A DNA stretch of 64,000 bases, from the NCBI RefSeq assembly GCF_029227915.1, contig NC_079887.1:18909650-18973649 (forward strand), given 5' to 3'. The translations under genes and the position numbers were made by a program. The notes under the pieces are model-generated. The model was not told the origin of the DNA, did no database searches, and saw nothing but the letters and a program-made list of their open reading frames with translations. The DNA comes from Hydractinia symbiolongicarpus. Lineage: Eukaryota > Cnidaria > Hydrozoa > Anthoathecata > Hydractiniidae. Shown one piece after another: positions 36,904-51,700 of the stretch. Every line of letters begins with the position of its first letter. The first letter of the stretch is position 1.

Positions 36904-37900
36904 GTCCATTGAGAGTGGAAGGATTAGACCAATGGTAACCTGCGCAGGCACGTGGAACCACTTGATTTACGTGTAAGGCCTTTATTAGACGTCAAAAGGC
37001 CGTATTACGGCCTTTAGAGGCCCGTGCGCGTATTTGACGGTGTCTTCAAGCTGTGACGCAACGAAAAACCACCTGGGACTTCGTAGTCCATTAAGAATGG
37101 AAGGATTAGACCAATGGTAACCTGCGCAGGCACGTGGAACCACTTGATTTACGTGAAAGGCGTTTATTAGGTGTCAAAATGCCATATTACTGTCTATAGA
37201 GGCACGTGCGCGTAGCTGACGGTGTTTTAAAGCCATGGTGCAACAGAAAATCACTTGGGACGTCGAAGTCCATTAAGAGTGGAGAGATTAGACCAATAAT
37301 AACCTGCGCAGGCACGTGGAACCACTTGATTTACGTGTAAGGCCTTTATTAGGCATCAAAATGCCATATTACAGCGTTTGGAGTCCCGTGCGCGTATTTG
37401 ACGGTGTCTTAAAGCTGTGACGCAACGGAAATCTACTTCGGACGTCGTAGCCCATTAAAAGTAGAAGGATTAGACCAATGGTAATCTGCGCATGGACGTG
37501 GAACCACTTGATTTACGTGAAAGGCCTTTATTAGGCGTCAAAAGGTCATATTACGGCCTTTAGAGGCCCGTGCGCGTAGCCGACGGTGTTTTAAAGCCAT
37601 GGCGCAACAGAAAATCACTTGGGACGTCGAAGTCCATTGAGAGCAGAAAGATTAAACCAAAATTAACCTGCGCAAGCTCGTGGAAATACGTGATTTACGT
37701 GTAAGGCCTTTATTAGGCGTCAAAATGCCATATTACGGTCGTTCGAGGCTTGTTAGTGTAGTTGACGGTGGTATTAGGCCATGGCGCAATGGAAGACGAC
37801 TTGGAACGTCTTAGGCCATTGACAACAGAAGGATTAGACCAATGGTAACCTGCGCAGGCACGTGGAACCACTTGATTTACGTGAAAGGCCTTTATTAGGC
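36904..37900. repeat. Dispersed ~1-kb block, copy 2
   Basis: Second copy of 34194-35190. It ends where GGCGTCAAAAGGTC (37898 on) is opposed by GGCATCGAAATGAC (35188 on). Confidence 0.8.
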
Positions 37901-40900
37901 GTCAAAAGGTCATATTACGGCGTTTAGAGGCCCGTGCGCGTAGTTGACAGTGTTTTAAAGCCGTGACGCAACGGAAAACCACTTGGGACGTCGTAGTCTA
38001 TTGAAAGTGGAAGGATTAGACCAATGGTAACCTGCGCAGGCACGTGGAGCAACGTGATTTACGTGAAAGGCCTTTGTTAGAAGTCAAAAGGCCATATAAC
38101 AGCGTTTGTAGGACTGTTAGCGTAGTTGGCGTTGTTATAAAGCCGTGGCGCAATGGAAAGCGACTTGGGACGTCGTAGTCCATTGACAGTAGAAGGAGTA
38201 GAACAATTGTAACCTCCGCAGGCGCGTGGAACCACTTGATTTACGTGTAAGGCCTTTATTAGGCGTCAAAAATCCATATTACGGCGTTTAGAGGCCCGTG
38301 CGCGTATTTGACGGTGTCCTAAAGCCGTGGCGCAACGGAAAACTACTTGGGACGTCGTAGTCCATTGAGAGTGGAAAGATTAGACCAATGGTAACCTGCG
38401 CGGGCACGTGGAACCACTTGATTTACGTGAAAGGCCTTTATTAGGCGTCAAAAGGTCATATTACGGCCTTTAGAGCCCCGTGCGCGTAGCTGACGGTGTT
38501 TTAAAGCCATGGCGCAACAGAAAATCACTTGGGACGTCGATGTCCATTGAGAGCGGAAAGATTAAACCAATATTACCCTGCGCAAGCTCGTGGAACTACG
38601 TGATTTACGTGTAAGGCTTTTATTAGGCATCTAAAGGCCATATTACAGCGTTTAGGGGCCCGTGCGCGTAGTTGACAGTGTTTTAAAGTTGTGACGCAAC
38701 GGAAAACTTTTTAGGACGTCGTAGTCCATTGAGAGTGGAAGGATTAGACCAATGGTAACCTGTGCAGGCACGTGGAGCAACGTGATTTACGTGTAAGGCC
38801 TTTATTGGTCGTCAAAAGGCCATATTACAGCGTTTGTAGGACTGTTAGCGTAGTTGACGTTCTTATAAAGCCGTGGCGCAATGGAAAGCGACTTGGGACG
38901 TCGTAGTCCATTGACAGTAGAAGGAGTAGAACAATTGTAACCTCCGCAGGCGCGTGGAACCACTTGATTTTCGTGTAAGGCCTTTATTAGGCGTCAAAAA
39001 TCCATATTACGGCGTTTAGAGGCCCGTGCGCGTAGTTAACGGTGTTATAAAGCCGTGGCGCAACGGAAAACTACTTGGGACGTCGTAGTCCATTGAGAGT
39101 GGAAAGATTAAACCAATATTACCCTGCGCGAGCTCGTGGAACTACGTAATTTACGTGTAAGGCTTTTATTAGGCATCAGAAGGCCATATTACAGCGTTTA
39201 GGGGCCCGTGCGCGTAGTTGACAGTGTTTTAAAGTTGTGACGCAACGGAAAACTTTTTAGGTCGTCGTAGTCCATTGAGAGTGGAAGGATTAGACCAATG
39301 GTAACCTGTGCAGGCACGTGGAGCAACGTGATTTACGTGTAAGGCCTTTATTAGAAGTCAAAAGGCCATATTACGGTCGTTCGAGGCTTGTTAGCGTAGT
39401 TGACGGTGTTATTAAGCCATGGCGCGATGGAAGACGACTTGGAACGTCTTAGGCCATTGACAACAGAAGGATTAGACCAATGGTAACCTGCGCAGGCACG
39501 TGGAACCACTTGATTTACGTGTAAGGCCTTTATTAGGCATCAAAACGCCATATTACAGCGTTTGGAGCCCGGTGCGCGTATTTGACGGTGTCTTAAAGCT
39601 GTGACGCAACGGAAAACCACTTGGGACGTCGTAGTCCATTGAGAGTGGAAAGATTAGACCAATGGTAACCTTTGCAGGCACGTGGAACCACTTGATTTAC
39701 GTGAAAGGCCTTTATTAGGCGTCAAAAGGCCATATTACGGCGTTTAGAGGCCCGTGCGCGTAGTTGATGGTGTTTTAAAGCCGTGACGCAACGGAAAACT
39801 ACTTGGGACGTCGTAGTCCAATGACAGTAGAAGGAGTAGAACAATTGTAACCTCCGCAGGCGCGTGGAACTACTTGATTTACGTGTAAGGCCTTTATTAG
39901 GCGTCAAAAGTCCATATTACGGCGTTTAGAGCCCCGTGCGCGTAGTTGACGTTGTTATAAAGCCGTGGCGCAATGGAAAGCGACTTGGGACGTCGTAGTC
40001 TAATGACAGTAGAAGGATTAGACCAATGGTAACATGTGCAGGCACGTGGAACCGCTTGATTTACGTGTAAGGCCTTTATTAGGCGTCAAAAATCCATATT
40101 ACAGCGTTTAGAGGCCCGTGCGCGTAGTTGACAGTGTTATAAAGCCGTGACGCAACGGAAAACAATTTGGGACGTCGTAGCCCATTAAAAGTTGAAGGAT
40201 TAGATCAATGGTAATCTTAGCATGCACGTGGAACAACGTGATTTACGTGTAAGGCCTTTATTGGGCGTCAAAAGGCCATATTACAGCGTTTATAGGACTG
40301 TCAGCGTAGTTGACGTTGTTATAAAGCCGTGGCGCAATGGAAACGACTTGGGACGTCGTAGTCCATTGACAGTAGAAGGAGTAGAACAATTGTAACCTCC
40401 GCAGGCGCGTGGAACCACTTGATTTACGTGTAAGGCTTTTATTAGGCGTCAAAAATCCATATTACAGCGTTTAGAGGCCCGTGCGCGTAGTTGACAGTGT
40501 TATAAAGCCGTGACGCAACGGAAAACAATTTGGGACGTCGTAGCCCATTAAAAGTTGAAGGATTAGATCAATGGTAATCTTAACATGCACGTGGAACAAC
40601 GTGATTTACGTGTAAGGCTTTTATTAGGCGTCAAAAATCCATATTACAGCGTTTAGAGGCCCGTGCGCGTAGTTAACGGTGTTTTAAAGCCGTGACGCAA
40701 CGGAAAATCACTTGGGACGTCGTTGTCCATTGAAAGTGGAAGGATTAGACCAATGTTAACCTGCGCAGGCACGTGGAACCACTTGATTAACGTGTAAGGA
40801 CCTTATTAGGCGTCAAAAGGCCGTATCACGGCCTTTAGAGGGTTCTTGGCGTAGTTGACGGCGTTATAAAGCCATGGCGCAATGGAAAACGGCTTCGGAC

Positions 40901-43900
40901 GTCGAGTCCATTGAGAGTGGAAGGATTAGACCAATGGTAACCTGCGCAGGCACGTGGAGCAACATGATTTACGTGTAAGGCCTTAATTAGGCGTCAAAAT
41001 GCCATATTACAGCGTTTGGAGTCCCGTGCGCGTATTTGACGGTGTCTTAAAGCTGTGACGCAACGGAAAACCACTTGGGACGTCGTAGTCCATTGAGAGT
41101 AGAAGGAGTAGAACAATTGTAACCTCCGCAGGCGCGTGGAACTACTTGATTTACGTGTAAGGCCTTTATTAGGCGTCAAAAGTCCATATTACGGCGTTTA
41201 GAGCCCCGTGCGCGTAGTTGACGTTGTTATAAAGCCGTGGCGCAATGGAAAGCGACTTGGGACGTCGTAGTCTAATGACAGTAGAAGGATTAGACCAATG
41301 GTAACATGCGCAGGCACGTGGAACCACTTGATTTACGTGTAAGGCCTTTATTGGGCGTCAAAAGGCCATATTACAGCGTTTATAGGACTGTCAGCGTAGT
41401 TGACGTTGTTATAAAGCCGTGGCGCAATGGAAAGCGACTTGGGACGTCGTAGTCCATTGACAGTAGAAGGAGTAGAACAATTGCAACCTCCGCAGGCGCG
41501 TGGAACCACTTGATTTACGTGTAAGGCCTTTATTAGGCGTCCCAAATATATATTACAGCGTTTAGAGGCCCGTGCGCGTAGTTGACAGTGTTATAAAGCC
41601 GTGACGCAACGGAAAACAATTTGGGACGTCGTAGCCCATTAAAAGTTGAAGGATTAGATCAATGGTAATCTTAGCATGCACGTGGAACAACGTGATTCAC
41701 GTGTAAGGCCTTTATTGGGCGTCAAAAGGCCATATTACAGCGTTTGTAGGACTGTTAGCGTAGTTGACGTTGTTATAAAGCCATGGAGCAACAGAAAATC
41801 ACTTCGGACGTCGTAGTCCATTAAGATTTGAAGGATTAGACCAATGGTAACCTACGCAGGCACGTGGAGCCACTTGATTTACGTGTAAAGCCTTTATTAG
41901 GCATCGAAATGCCATATTACAGCGTTTGGAGGACCGTGCGCGTAGTTAACGGTGTTTTAAAGCCGTGACACAACGGAAAATCACTTGGGACGTCGTTGTC
42001 CATTGAAAGTGGAAGGATTAGACCAATGTTAACCTGCGCAGGCACGTGGAACCACTTGATTAACGTGTAAGGCCTTTATTAGACGTCAAAAGGCCGTATC
42101 ACGGCCTTTAGAGGGTTCTTGGCGTAGTTGACGGTGTTATAAAGCCATGGCGCAATGGAAAACGGCTTCGGACGTCGAGTCTATTGAGAGTGGAAGGATT
42201 AGACCAATGGTAACCTGCGCAGGCACGTGGAGCAACATGATTTACGTGTAAGGCCTTAATTAGGCGTCAAAATGCCATATTACAGCGTTTGGAGTCCCGT
42301 GCGCGTATTTGACGGTGTCTTAAAGCTGTGACGCAACGGAACACCACTTGGGACGTCGTAATCCATTGAGAGTGGAAAGATTAAACCAATGGTAACCTAC
42401 GCAGGCACGTGGAACCACTTGATTTACGTGTAAGGCCTTTATTAGGAATCGAAATGCCTTATTACAGCATTTACAGGACCGTGCGCGTAGTTAACGGTGT
42501 TTTAAAGCCGTGACGCAACGGAAAACCACTTGGGACGTCGTAGTCCATTGAGAGTGGAAGGATTAGACCAATGGTAACCTGCGCAGACACGTGGAACCAC
42601 TTGATTTACGTGTAAGGCCTTTACTAGACGTCAAAAGGCCGTATTACGGTCGTTCGAGGCTTGTTAGCGTAGTTGACGGTGTTATTACGTCATGGCGCAA
42701 TGGAAAACAACTTGGAACGTCTTAGGCCATTGACAAAAAAAAGATTAGACCAATGGTAACCTGCGCAGGCACGTTGAACCACGTGATTTACGTGTAAGGC
42801 CTTAAATAGGCGTCAAAATGCCACATTACCGTCTTTAGAGGCCCGTGCCCGTAGCTGACGGTGTTTTAAAGCCATGGCGCAACAGAAAATCACTTTGGAC
42901 GTCGCAGTCCATTGAGAGTGGAAGGATTAGACCAATGGTAACCTGCGCAGGCACGTGGAACCACTTGAGTAACGTGTAAGGCCTTTATTAGACGTCAAAA
43001 GGTCATATTACGGCCTTTAGAGGCCCGTGCGCGTATTTGACGGTGTCCTAAAGCCGTGGCGCAACGGAAAACTACTTGGGACGTCGTAGTCCATTGAGAG
43101 TGGAAAGATTAGACCAATGGTAACCTGCGCGGGCACGTGGAACCACTTGATTTACGTGAAAGGCCTTTATTAGGCGTCAAAAGTTCATATTACGGCCTTT
43201 AGAGGCCCGTGCGCGTAGCTGACGGTGTTTTAAAGCCATGGCGCAACAGAAAATCACTTGGGACGTCGATGTCCATTGAGAGCGGAAAGATTAACCAATA
43301 TTACCCTGCGCAAGCTCGTGGAACTACGTGATTTACGTGTAAGGCTTTTATTAGGCATCAGAAGGCCATATTACAGCGTTTAGGGGCCCGTGCGCGTAGT
43401 TGACAGTGTTTTAAAGTTGTGACGCAACGGAAAACTTTTTAGGACGTCGTAGTCCATTGAGAGTGGAAGGATTAGACCAATGGTAACCTGTGCAGGCACG
43501 TGGAGCAACGTGATTTACGTGTAAGGCCTTTATTAGAAGTCAAAAGGCCATATTACGGTCGTTCGAGGCTTGTTAGCGTAGTTGACGGTGTTATTAAGCC
43601 ATGGCGCAATGGAAGACGACTTGGAACGTCTTAGGCCATTGACAACAGAAGGATTAGACCAATGGTAACCTGCGCAGGCACGTGAAACCACTTGATTTAC
43701 GTGTAAGGGCTTTATTAGGCATCAAAACGCCATATTACAGCGTTTGGAGTCCGGTGCGCGTATTTGACGGTGTCTTAAAGCTGTGACGCAACGGAAAACC
43801 ACTTGGGACGTCGTAGTCCATTGAGAGTGGAAAGATTAGACCAATGGTAACCTTTGCAGGCACGTGGAACCACTTGATTTACGTGAAAGGCCTTTATTAG

Positions 43901-45162
43901 GCGTCAAAAGGCCATATTACGGCGTTTAGAGGCCCGTGCGCGTAGTTAATGGTGTTTTAAAGCCGTGACGCAACGGAAAACTACTTGGGACGTCGTAGTC
44001 CATTGACAGTAGAAGGAGTAGAACAATTGTAACCTCCGCAGGCGCGTGGAACCACTTGATTTACGTGTAAGGCCTTTATTAGGCGTCAAAAGTCCATTTT
44101 ACGGCGTTTAGAGCCCCGTGCGCGTAGTTGACGTTGTTATAAAGCCGTGGCGCAATGGAAAGCGACTTGGGACGTCGTAGTCTAATGACAGTAGAAGGAT
44201 TAGACCAATGGTAACATGCGCAGGCACGTGGAACCACTTGATTTACGTGTAAGGCCTTTATTGGGCGTCAAAAGGCCATATTACAGCGTTTATAGGACTT
44301 TTAGCGTAGTTGACGTTGTTATAAAGCCGTGGCGCAATGGAAAGCGACTTGGGACGTCGTAGTCCATTGACAGTAGAAGGAGTAGAACAATTGTAACCTC
44401 CGCAGGCGCGTGGAACCACTTGATTTACGTGTAAGGCCTTTATTAGGCGTCAAAAATCCATATTACAGCGTTTAGAGGCCCGTGCGCGTAGTTGACAGTG
44501 TTATAAAGCCGTGACGCAACGGAAAACAATTTGGGACGTCGTAGCCCATTAAAAGTTGAAGGATTAGATCAATGGTAATCTTAGCATGCACGTGGAACAA
44601 CGTGATTTACGTGTAAGGCCTTTATTGGGCGTCAAAAGGCCATATTACAGCGTTTGTAGGACTGTTAGCGTAGTTGACGTTGTTATAAAGCCATGGAGCA
44701 ACAGAAAATCACTTCGGACGTCGTAGTCCATTGAGAGTGGAAGGATTAGACCAATGGTAACCTACGCAGGCGCGTGGAGCCACTTGATTTACGTGTAAAG
44801 CCTTTATTAGGCATCGAAATGCCATATTACAGCGTTTGGAGGACCGTGCGCGTAGTTAACGGTGTTTTAAAGCCGTGACGCAACGCAAAACCACTTGGGA
44901 CGTCGTAGTCCATTGAGAGTGGAAGGATTAGACCAATGTTAACCTGCGCAGGCACGTTGAACCACTTGATTAACGTGTAAGGCCTTTATTAGACGTCAAA
45001 AGGCTGTATCACGGCCTTTAGAGGGTTCTTGGCGTAGTTGACGGTGTTATAAAGCCATGGCGCAATGGAAAACGGCTTCGGACGTCGAGTCCATTGAGAG
45101 TGGAAGGATTAGACAAATGGTAACCTGCGCAGGCACGTGGAGCAACATGATTTACGTGTAAG

Positions 45163-46736
45163 GCCTTAATTAGGCGTCCAGCTGCCACATTACTGTCTTT
45201 AGAGGCCCGTGCGCGTAGCTGACGGTGTTTTAAAGCCATGGTGCAACAGAAAATCACTTGGGACGTCGAAGTCCATTAAGAGTGGAAAGATTAGACCAAA
45301 AATAACCTGCGCAGGCACGTGGAACCACTTGATTTACGTGTAAGGCCTTTATTAGGCATCAAAATGCCATATTACAGCGTTTGGAGTCCCGTGCGCGTAT
45401 TTGACGGTGTCTTAAAGCTGTGACGCAACGGAACACCACTTGGGATGTCGTAATCCATTGAGAGTGGAAAGATTAAACCAATGGTAACCTACGCAGGCAC
45501 GTGGAACCACTTGATTTACGTGTAAGGCCTTTATTAGGCATCGAAATGCCATATTACAGCATTTAGAGGACCGTGCGCGTAGTTAATGGTGTTTTAAAGC
45601 CGTGACGCAACGGAAAACCACTTGGGACGTCGTAGTCCATTGAGAGTGGAAGGATTAGACCAATGGTAACCTGCGCAGACTCGTGGAACCACTTGATTTA
45701 CGTGTAAGGCCTTTATTAGACGTCAAAAGGCCGTATTACGGTCGTTCGAGGCTTGTTAGCGTAGTTGACGGTGTTATTACGTCATGGCGCAATGGAAAAC
45801 AACTTGGAACGTCTTAGGCCATTGACAAAAAAAGGATTAGACCAATGGTAACCTGCGCAGGCACGTTGAACCACGTGATTTACGTGTAAGGCCTTAAATA
45901 GGCGTCAAAATGCCACATTACCGTCTTTAGAGGCCCGTGCCCGTAGCTGACGGTGTTTCAAAGCCATGGCGCAACAGAAAATCACTTTGGACGTCGCAGT
46001 CCATTGAGAGTGGAAGGATTAGACCAATGGTAACCTGCGCAGGCACGTGGAACCACTTGAGTAACGTGTAAGGCCTTTATTAGACGTCAAAAGGCCGTAT
46101 CACGGCCTTTAGAGGGTTCTTAGCGTAGTTGACGGTGTTATAAAGCCATGGCGCAATGGAAAACGGCTTTGGACGTCGAGTCCATTGAGAGTGGAAGGAT
46201 TAGACCAATGGTAACATGCGCAGGCACGTGGAACCACTTGATTTACGTGTAAGGCTTTTATTGGGCGTCAAAAGGCCATATTACAGCGTTTATAGGACTG
46301 TTAGCGTAGTTGACGTTGTTATAAAGCCGTGGCGCAATGGAAAGCGACTTGGGACGTCGTAGTCCATTGACAGTAGAAGGAGTAGAACAATTGTAACCTC
46401 CGCAGGCGCGTGGAACTACTTGATTTACGTGTAAGGCCTTTATTAGGCGTCAAAAGTCCATATTACGGCGTTTAGAGCCCCGTGCGCGTAGTTGACGTTG
46501 TTATAAAACCGTGGCGCAATGGAAAGCGACTTGGGACGTCGTAGTCTAATGACAGTAGAAGGATTAGACCAATGGTAACATGCGCAGGCACGTGGAACCA
46601 CTTGATTTACGTGTAAGACCTTTATTGGGCGTCAAAAGGCCATATTACAGCGTTTATAGGACTGTTAGCGTAGTTGACGTTGTTATAAAGCCGTGGCGCA
46701 ATGGAAAGCGACTTGGGACGTCGTAGTCCATTGACA
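45163..46736. repeat. Block repeated at 11-monomer spacing, copy 1
   Basis: About 1.57 kb that recurs at 47164-48737 with a shift of 2001 bp (11 monomers, one of 181 bp). Shared rare variants are GTTATAAAACCGTGG, GTGTAAGACC and the poly-A tract TTGACAAAAAAAGG. Differences include GTCCAGCTGCC versus GTCAAACTGCC and GGATGTCG versus GGACGTCG. The match ends where CATTGACAGTAG is opposed by CATTGAGAGCGG. Related monomer series lie at 41.2-43.0 kb. Confidence 0.75.
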
Positions 46737-47163
46737 GTAGAAGGAGTAGAACAATTGTAACCTCCGCAGGCGCGTGGAACCACTTGATTTACGTGTAAGG
46801 CCTTTATTAGTCGTCAAAAATCCATATTACAGCGTTTAGAGGCCCGTGCGCGTAGTTGACAGTGTTATAAAGCCGTGACGCAACGGAAAAAAATTTGGGA
46901 CGTCGTAGCCCATTAAAAGTTGAAGGATTAGATCAATGGTAATCTTAGCATGCACGTGGAACAACGTGATTTACGTGTAAGGCCTTTATTGGGCGTCAAA
47001 AGGCCATATTACAGCGTTTGTAGGACTGTTAGCGTAGTTGACGTTGTTATAAAGCCATGGAGCAACAGAAAATCACTTCGGACGTCGTAGTCCATTGAGA
47101 GTGGAAGGATTAGACCAATGGTAACCTACGCATGCGCGTGGAGCCACTTGATTTACGTGTAAA

Positions 47164-48737
47164 GCCTTAATTAGGCGTCAAACTGCCACATTACTGTCTT
47201 TAGAGGCCCGTGCGCGTAGCTGACGGTGTTTTAAAGCCATGGTGCAACAGAAAATCACTTGGGACGTCGAAGTCCATTAAGAGTGGAAAGATTAGACCAA
47301 TAATAACCTGCGCAGGCACGTGGAACCACTTGATTTGCGTGTAAGGCCTTTATTAGGCATCAAAATGCCATATTACAGCGTTTGGAGTCCCGTGCGCGTA
47401 TTTGACGGTGTCTTAAAGCTGTGACGCAACGGAACACCACTTGGGACGTCGTAATCCATTGAGAGTGGAAAGATTGAACCAATGGTAACCTACGCAGGCA
47501 CGTGGAACCACTTGATTTACGTGTAAAGCCTTTATTAGGCATCGAAATGCCATATTACAGTATTTAGAGGACCGTGCGCGTAGTTAACGGTGTTTTAAAG
47601 CCGTGACGCAACGGAAAACCACTTGGGACGTCGTAGTCCATTGAGAGTGGAAGGATTAGACCAATGGTAACCTGCGCAGACACGTGGAACCACTTGATTT
47701 ACGTGTAAGGCCTTTATTAGACGTCAAAAGGCCGTATTACGGTCGTTCGAGGCTTGTTAGCGTAGTTGACGGTGTTATTACGTCATGGCGTAATGGAAAA
47801 CAACTTGGAACGTCTTAGGCCATTGACAAAAAAAGGATTAGACCAATGGTAACCTGGGCAGGCACGTTGAACCACGTGATTTACGTGTAAGGCCTTAAAT
47901 AGGCGTCAAAATGCCACATTACCGTCTTTAGAGGCCCGTGCCCGTAGCTGACGGTGTTTTAAAGCCATGGCGCAACAGAAAATCACTTTGGACGTCGCAG
48001 TCCATTGAGAGTGGAAGGATTAGACCAATGGTAACCTGCGCAGGCACGTGGAACCACTTGAGTAACGTGTAAGGCCTTTATTAGACGTCAAAAGGCCGTA
48101 TCACGGCCTTTAGAGGGTTCTTAGCGTAGTTGACGGTGTTATAAAGCCATGGCGCAATGGAAAACGGCTTCGGACGTCGAGTCCATTGAGAGTGGAAGGA
48201 TTAGACCAATGGTAACATGCGCAGGCACGTGGAACCACTTGATTTACGTGTAAGGCTTTTATTGGGCGTCAAAAGGCCATATTACAGCGTTTATAGGACT
48301 GTTAGCGTAGTTGACGTTGTTATAAAGCCGTGGCGCAATGGAAAGCGACTTGGGACGTCGTAGTCCATTGACAGTAGAAGGAGTAGAACAATTGTAACCT
48401 CCGCAGGCGCGTGGAACTACTTGATTTACGTGTAAGGCCTTTATTAGGCGTCAAAAGTCCATATTACGGCGTTTAGAGCCCCGTGCGCGTAGTTGACGTT
48501 GTTATAAAACCGTGGCGCAATGGAAAGCGACTTGGGACGTCGTAGTCTAATGACAGTAGAAGGATTAGACCAATGGTAACATGCGCAGGCACGTGGAACC
48601 ACTTGATTTACGTGTAAGACCTTTATTGGGCGTCAAAAGGCCATATTACAGCGTTTATAGGACTGTTAGCGTAGTTGACGTTGTTATAAAGCCGTGGCGC
48701 AATGGAAAGCGACTTGGGACGTCGTAGTCCATTGAGA
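47164..48737. repeat. Block repeated at 11-monomer spacing, copy 2
   Basis: Second copy of 45163-46736. It overlaps the left end of the 8-kb duplication, so the same series appears a third time near 55.4-56.7 kb. Confidence 0.75.
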
Positions 48738-51700
48738 GCGGAAAGATAAAACCAATATTAACCTGCGCAAGCTCGTGGAACTACGTGATTTACGTGTAAG
48801 GCTTTTATTAGGCATCAGAAGGCCATATTACAGCGTTTGTAGGACTGTTAGCGTAGTTGACGTTGTTATAAAGCCGTGGCGCAATGGTAAGCGACTTGGG
48901 ACGTCGTAGTTCATTGACAGTAGAAGGAGTAGAACAATTGTAACCTCCGCAGGCGCGTGGAACCACTTGATTTACGTGTAAGGCCTTTATTAGGCGTCAA
49001 AAATCCATATTACAGCGTTTAGAGGCCCGTGCGCGTAGTTGACAGTGTTTTAAAGCCGTGACGCAACGGAAAACCACTTGGGACGTCGTAGTCCATTGAG
49101 AGTGGAAGTATTAGACCAATGGTAACTTGCGCAGGCACGTGGAACCACTTGATTTACGTGTAAGGCCTTTATTAGGCATCAAAATGCCATATTACAGCGT
49201 TTGTAGGACTGTTAGCGTAGTTGACGTTGTTATAAAGCCGTGACGCAACGGAAAACAACTTAGGACGTCGTAGTCTATTGAGAGTGGAAGGATTAGACCA
49301 ATGGTAACCTGCGCAGGCACGTGGAACCACTTGATTTACGTGTAAGGCCTTTATAAGGCATCAAAATGCCATATTACAGCGTTTGGAGTCCGGTGCGCGT
49401 ATTTGACGGTGTCTTAAAGCTGTGACGCAACGGAAAACCATTCGGGACGTCGTAGTCCATTGAGAGTGGAAAGATTAGACCAATGGTAACCTGCGCAGGC
49501 ACCTGGAACCACTTGATTTACGTGAAAGGCCTTTATTAGAAGTCAAAAGGCCATATTACGGTCGTTGGATGCCTGTACACGTAGTTGACGGTGTTAAGAG
49601 GGCATTCCGCAATGGAAAACCACTTCAGACGTCGTAGTTCATCGAGAGTGGAAGGATTAGACCAATGGTAACCTGCGCAGGCGCGTGGATCCACTTGAAT
49701 TACGTGTAAGGCCTTTATTGGGCGTCAAAAGGCCATATTACAGCGTTTGTAGGACTGTTAGCGTAGTTGACGTTGTTATAAAGCCGTGGCGCAATGGAAA
49801 GCGACTTGGGACGTCGTAGTCCATTGACAGTAGAAGGAGTAGAACAATTGTAACCTCCGCAGGCGCGTGGAACCACTTGATTTACGTGTAAGGCCTTTAT
49901 TAGGCGTCAAATATCCATATTACGGCGTTTAGAGAATCGTGCGCGTAGTTAACGGTGTTATAAAGCCGTGGCGCAACGGAAAACTACTTGGGACGTCGTA
50001 GTCCATTGAGAGTGGAAAGATTAGACCAATGGTAACCTGCGCAGGCACGTGGAACCACTTGATTTACGTAAAAGGCCTTTATTAGGCATCGAAATGCCAT
50101 ATTACAGCATTTAGAGGACCGTGCGCGTAGTTAACGGTGTTTTAAAGCCGTGACGCAACGGAAAACCACTTGGGACGTCGTAATCCATTGAGAGTGGAAG
50201 GATTAGACCAATGGTAACCTGCGCAGACACGTGGAACCACTTGATTTACGTGTAAGGCCTTTATTAGCCGTCAAAAGGCCGTATTACGGTCGTTCGAGGC
50301 TTGTTAGCGTAGTTGACGGTGTTATTACGTCATGGCGCAATGGAAAACAACTTGGAACGTCTTAGGCCATTGACAAAAAAAGGATTAGACCAATGGTAAC
50401 CTGCGCAGGCACGTGGAACCACTTGATTTACGTGTAAGGCCTTTATTAGGCATCAAAAGGCCATATTACGGCGTTTAGAGGCCCGTGCGCGTAGTTAACG
50501 GTGTTTTAAAGCCGTGACGCAACGGAAAACTACTTGGGACGTCGTAGCTCGTTAAAAGTGGAAGGATTAGACCAATGGTAATCTGCGCATGCACGTCTAA
50601 CAACGTGATTTGCGTGTAAGGCCTTTATTAGGCGTCAAAAGGCCACATTACAGCGTTTGTAGGACTGTTAGCGTAGTTGACGTTGTTATAAAGCCGTGGC
50701 GCAATGGAAAGCGACTTGGAACGTCGTAGTCCAATGACAGTAGAAGGAGTAGAACAATTGTAACCTCCGCAGGCGCGTGGAACCACTTGATTTACGTGTA
50801 AGGCCTTTATTAGGCATCAAAAGTCCATATTACGGCGTTTAGAGGCCCGTGCGCGTAGTTAACGGTGTTTTAAAGCCGTGACGCAACGGAAAACTACTTG
50901 GGACGTCGTAGTCCATTGAGAGTGGATGGATTAGACCAATGGTAAACTGCGCAGGCACGTGGAGCAACGTGATTTACGTGTAAGGCCTTTATTAGAAGTC
51001 AAAAGGCCATATTACGGTCGTTGGATGCCTGTACACGTAGTTGACGGTGTTAAGAGGGCATTCCGCAATGGAAAACCACTTCAGACGTCGTAGTTCATCG
51101 AGAGTGGAAGGATTAGACCAATGGTAACCTGCGCAGGCACGTGGAACCACTTGAGTAACGTGTAAGGCCTTTATTAGACGTCAAAAGGCCGTATCACGGC
51201 CTTTAGAGGGTTCTTAGCGTAGTTGACGGTGTTATAAAGCCATGGCGCAATGGAAAACGGCTTCGGACGTCGAGTCCATTGAGAGTGGAAAGATTAGACC
51301 AATGGTAACCTGCGCAGGCACGTGGAACCACTTGATTTACGTGAAAGGCCTTTATTAGGCGTCAAAAGGTCATATTACGACCTTTAGAGCCCTGTGCGCG
51401 TAGCCGACGGTGTTTTAAAGCCATGGCGCAACAGAAAATCACTTGGGACGTCGAAGTCCATTGAGAGCGGAAAGATAAAACCAATATTAACCTGCGCAAG
51501 CTCGTGGAACTACGTGATTTACGTGTAAGGCTTTTATTAGGCATCAGAAGGCCATATTACAGCGTTTGTAGGACTGTTAGCGTAGTTGACGTTGTTATAA
51601 AGCCGTGGCGCAATGGAAAGCGACTTGGGACGTCGTAGTCCATTGACAGTAGAAGGAGTAGAACAATTGTAACCTCCGCAGGCGCGTGGAACCACTTGAT

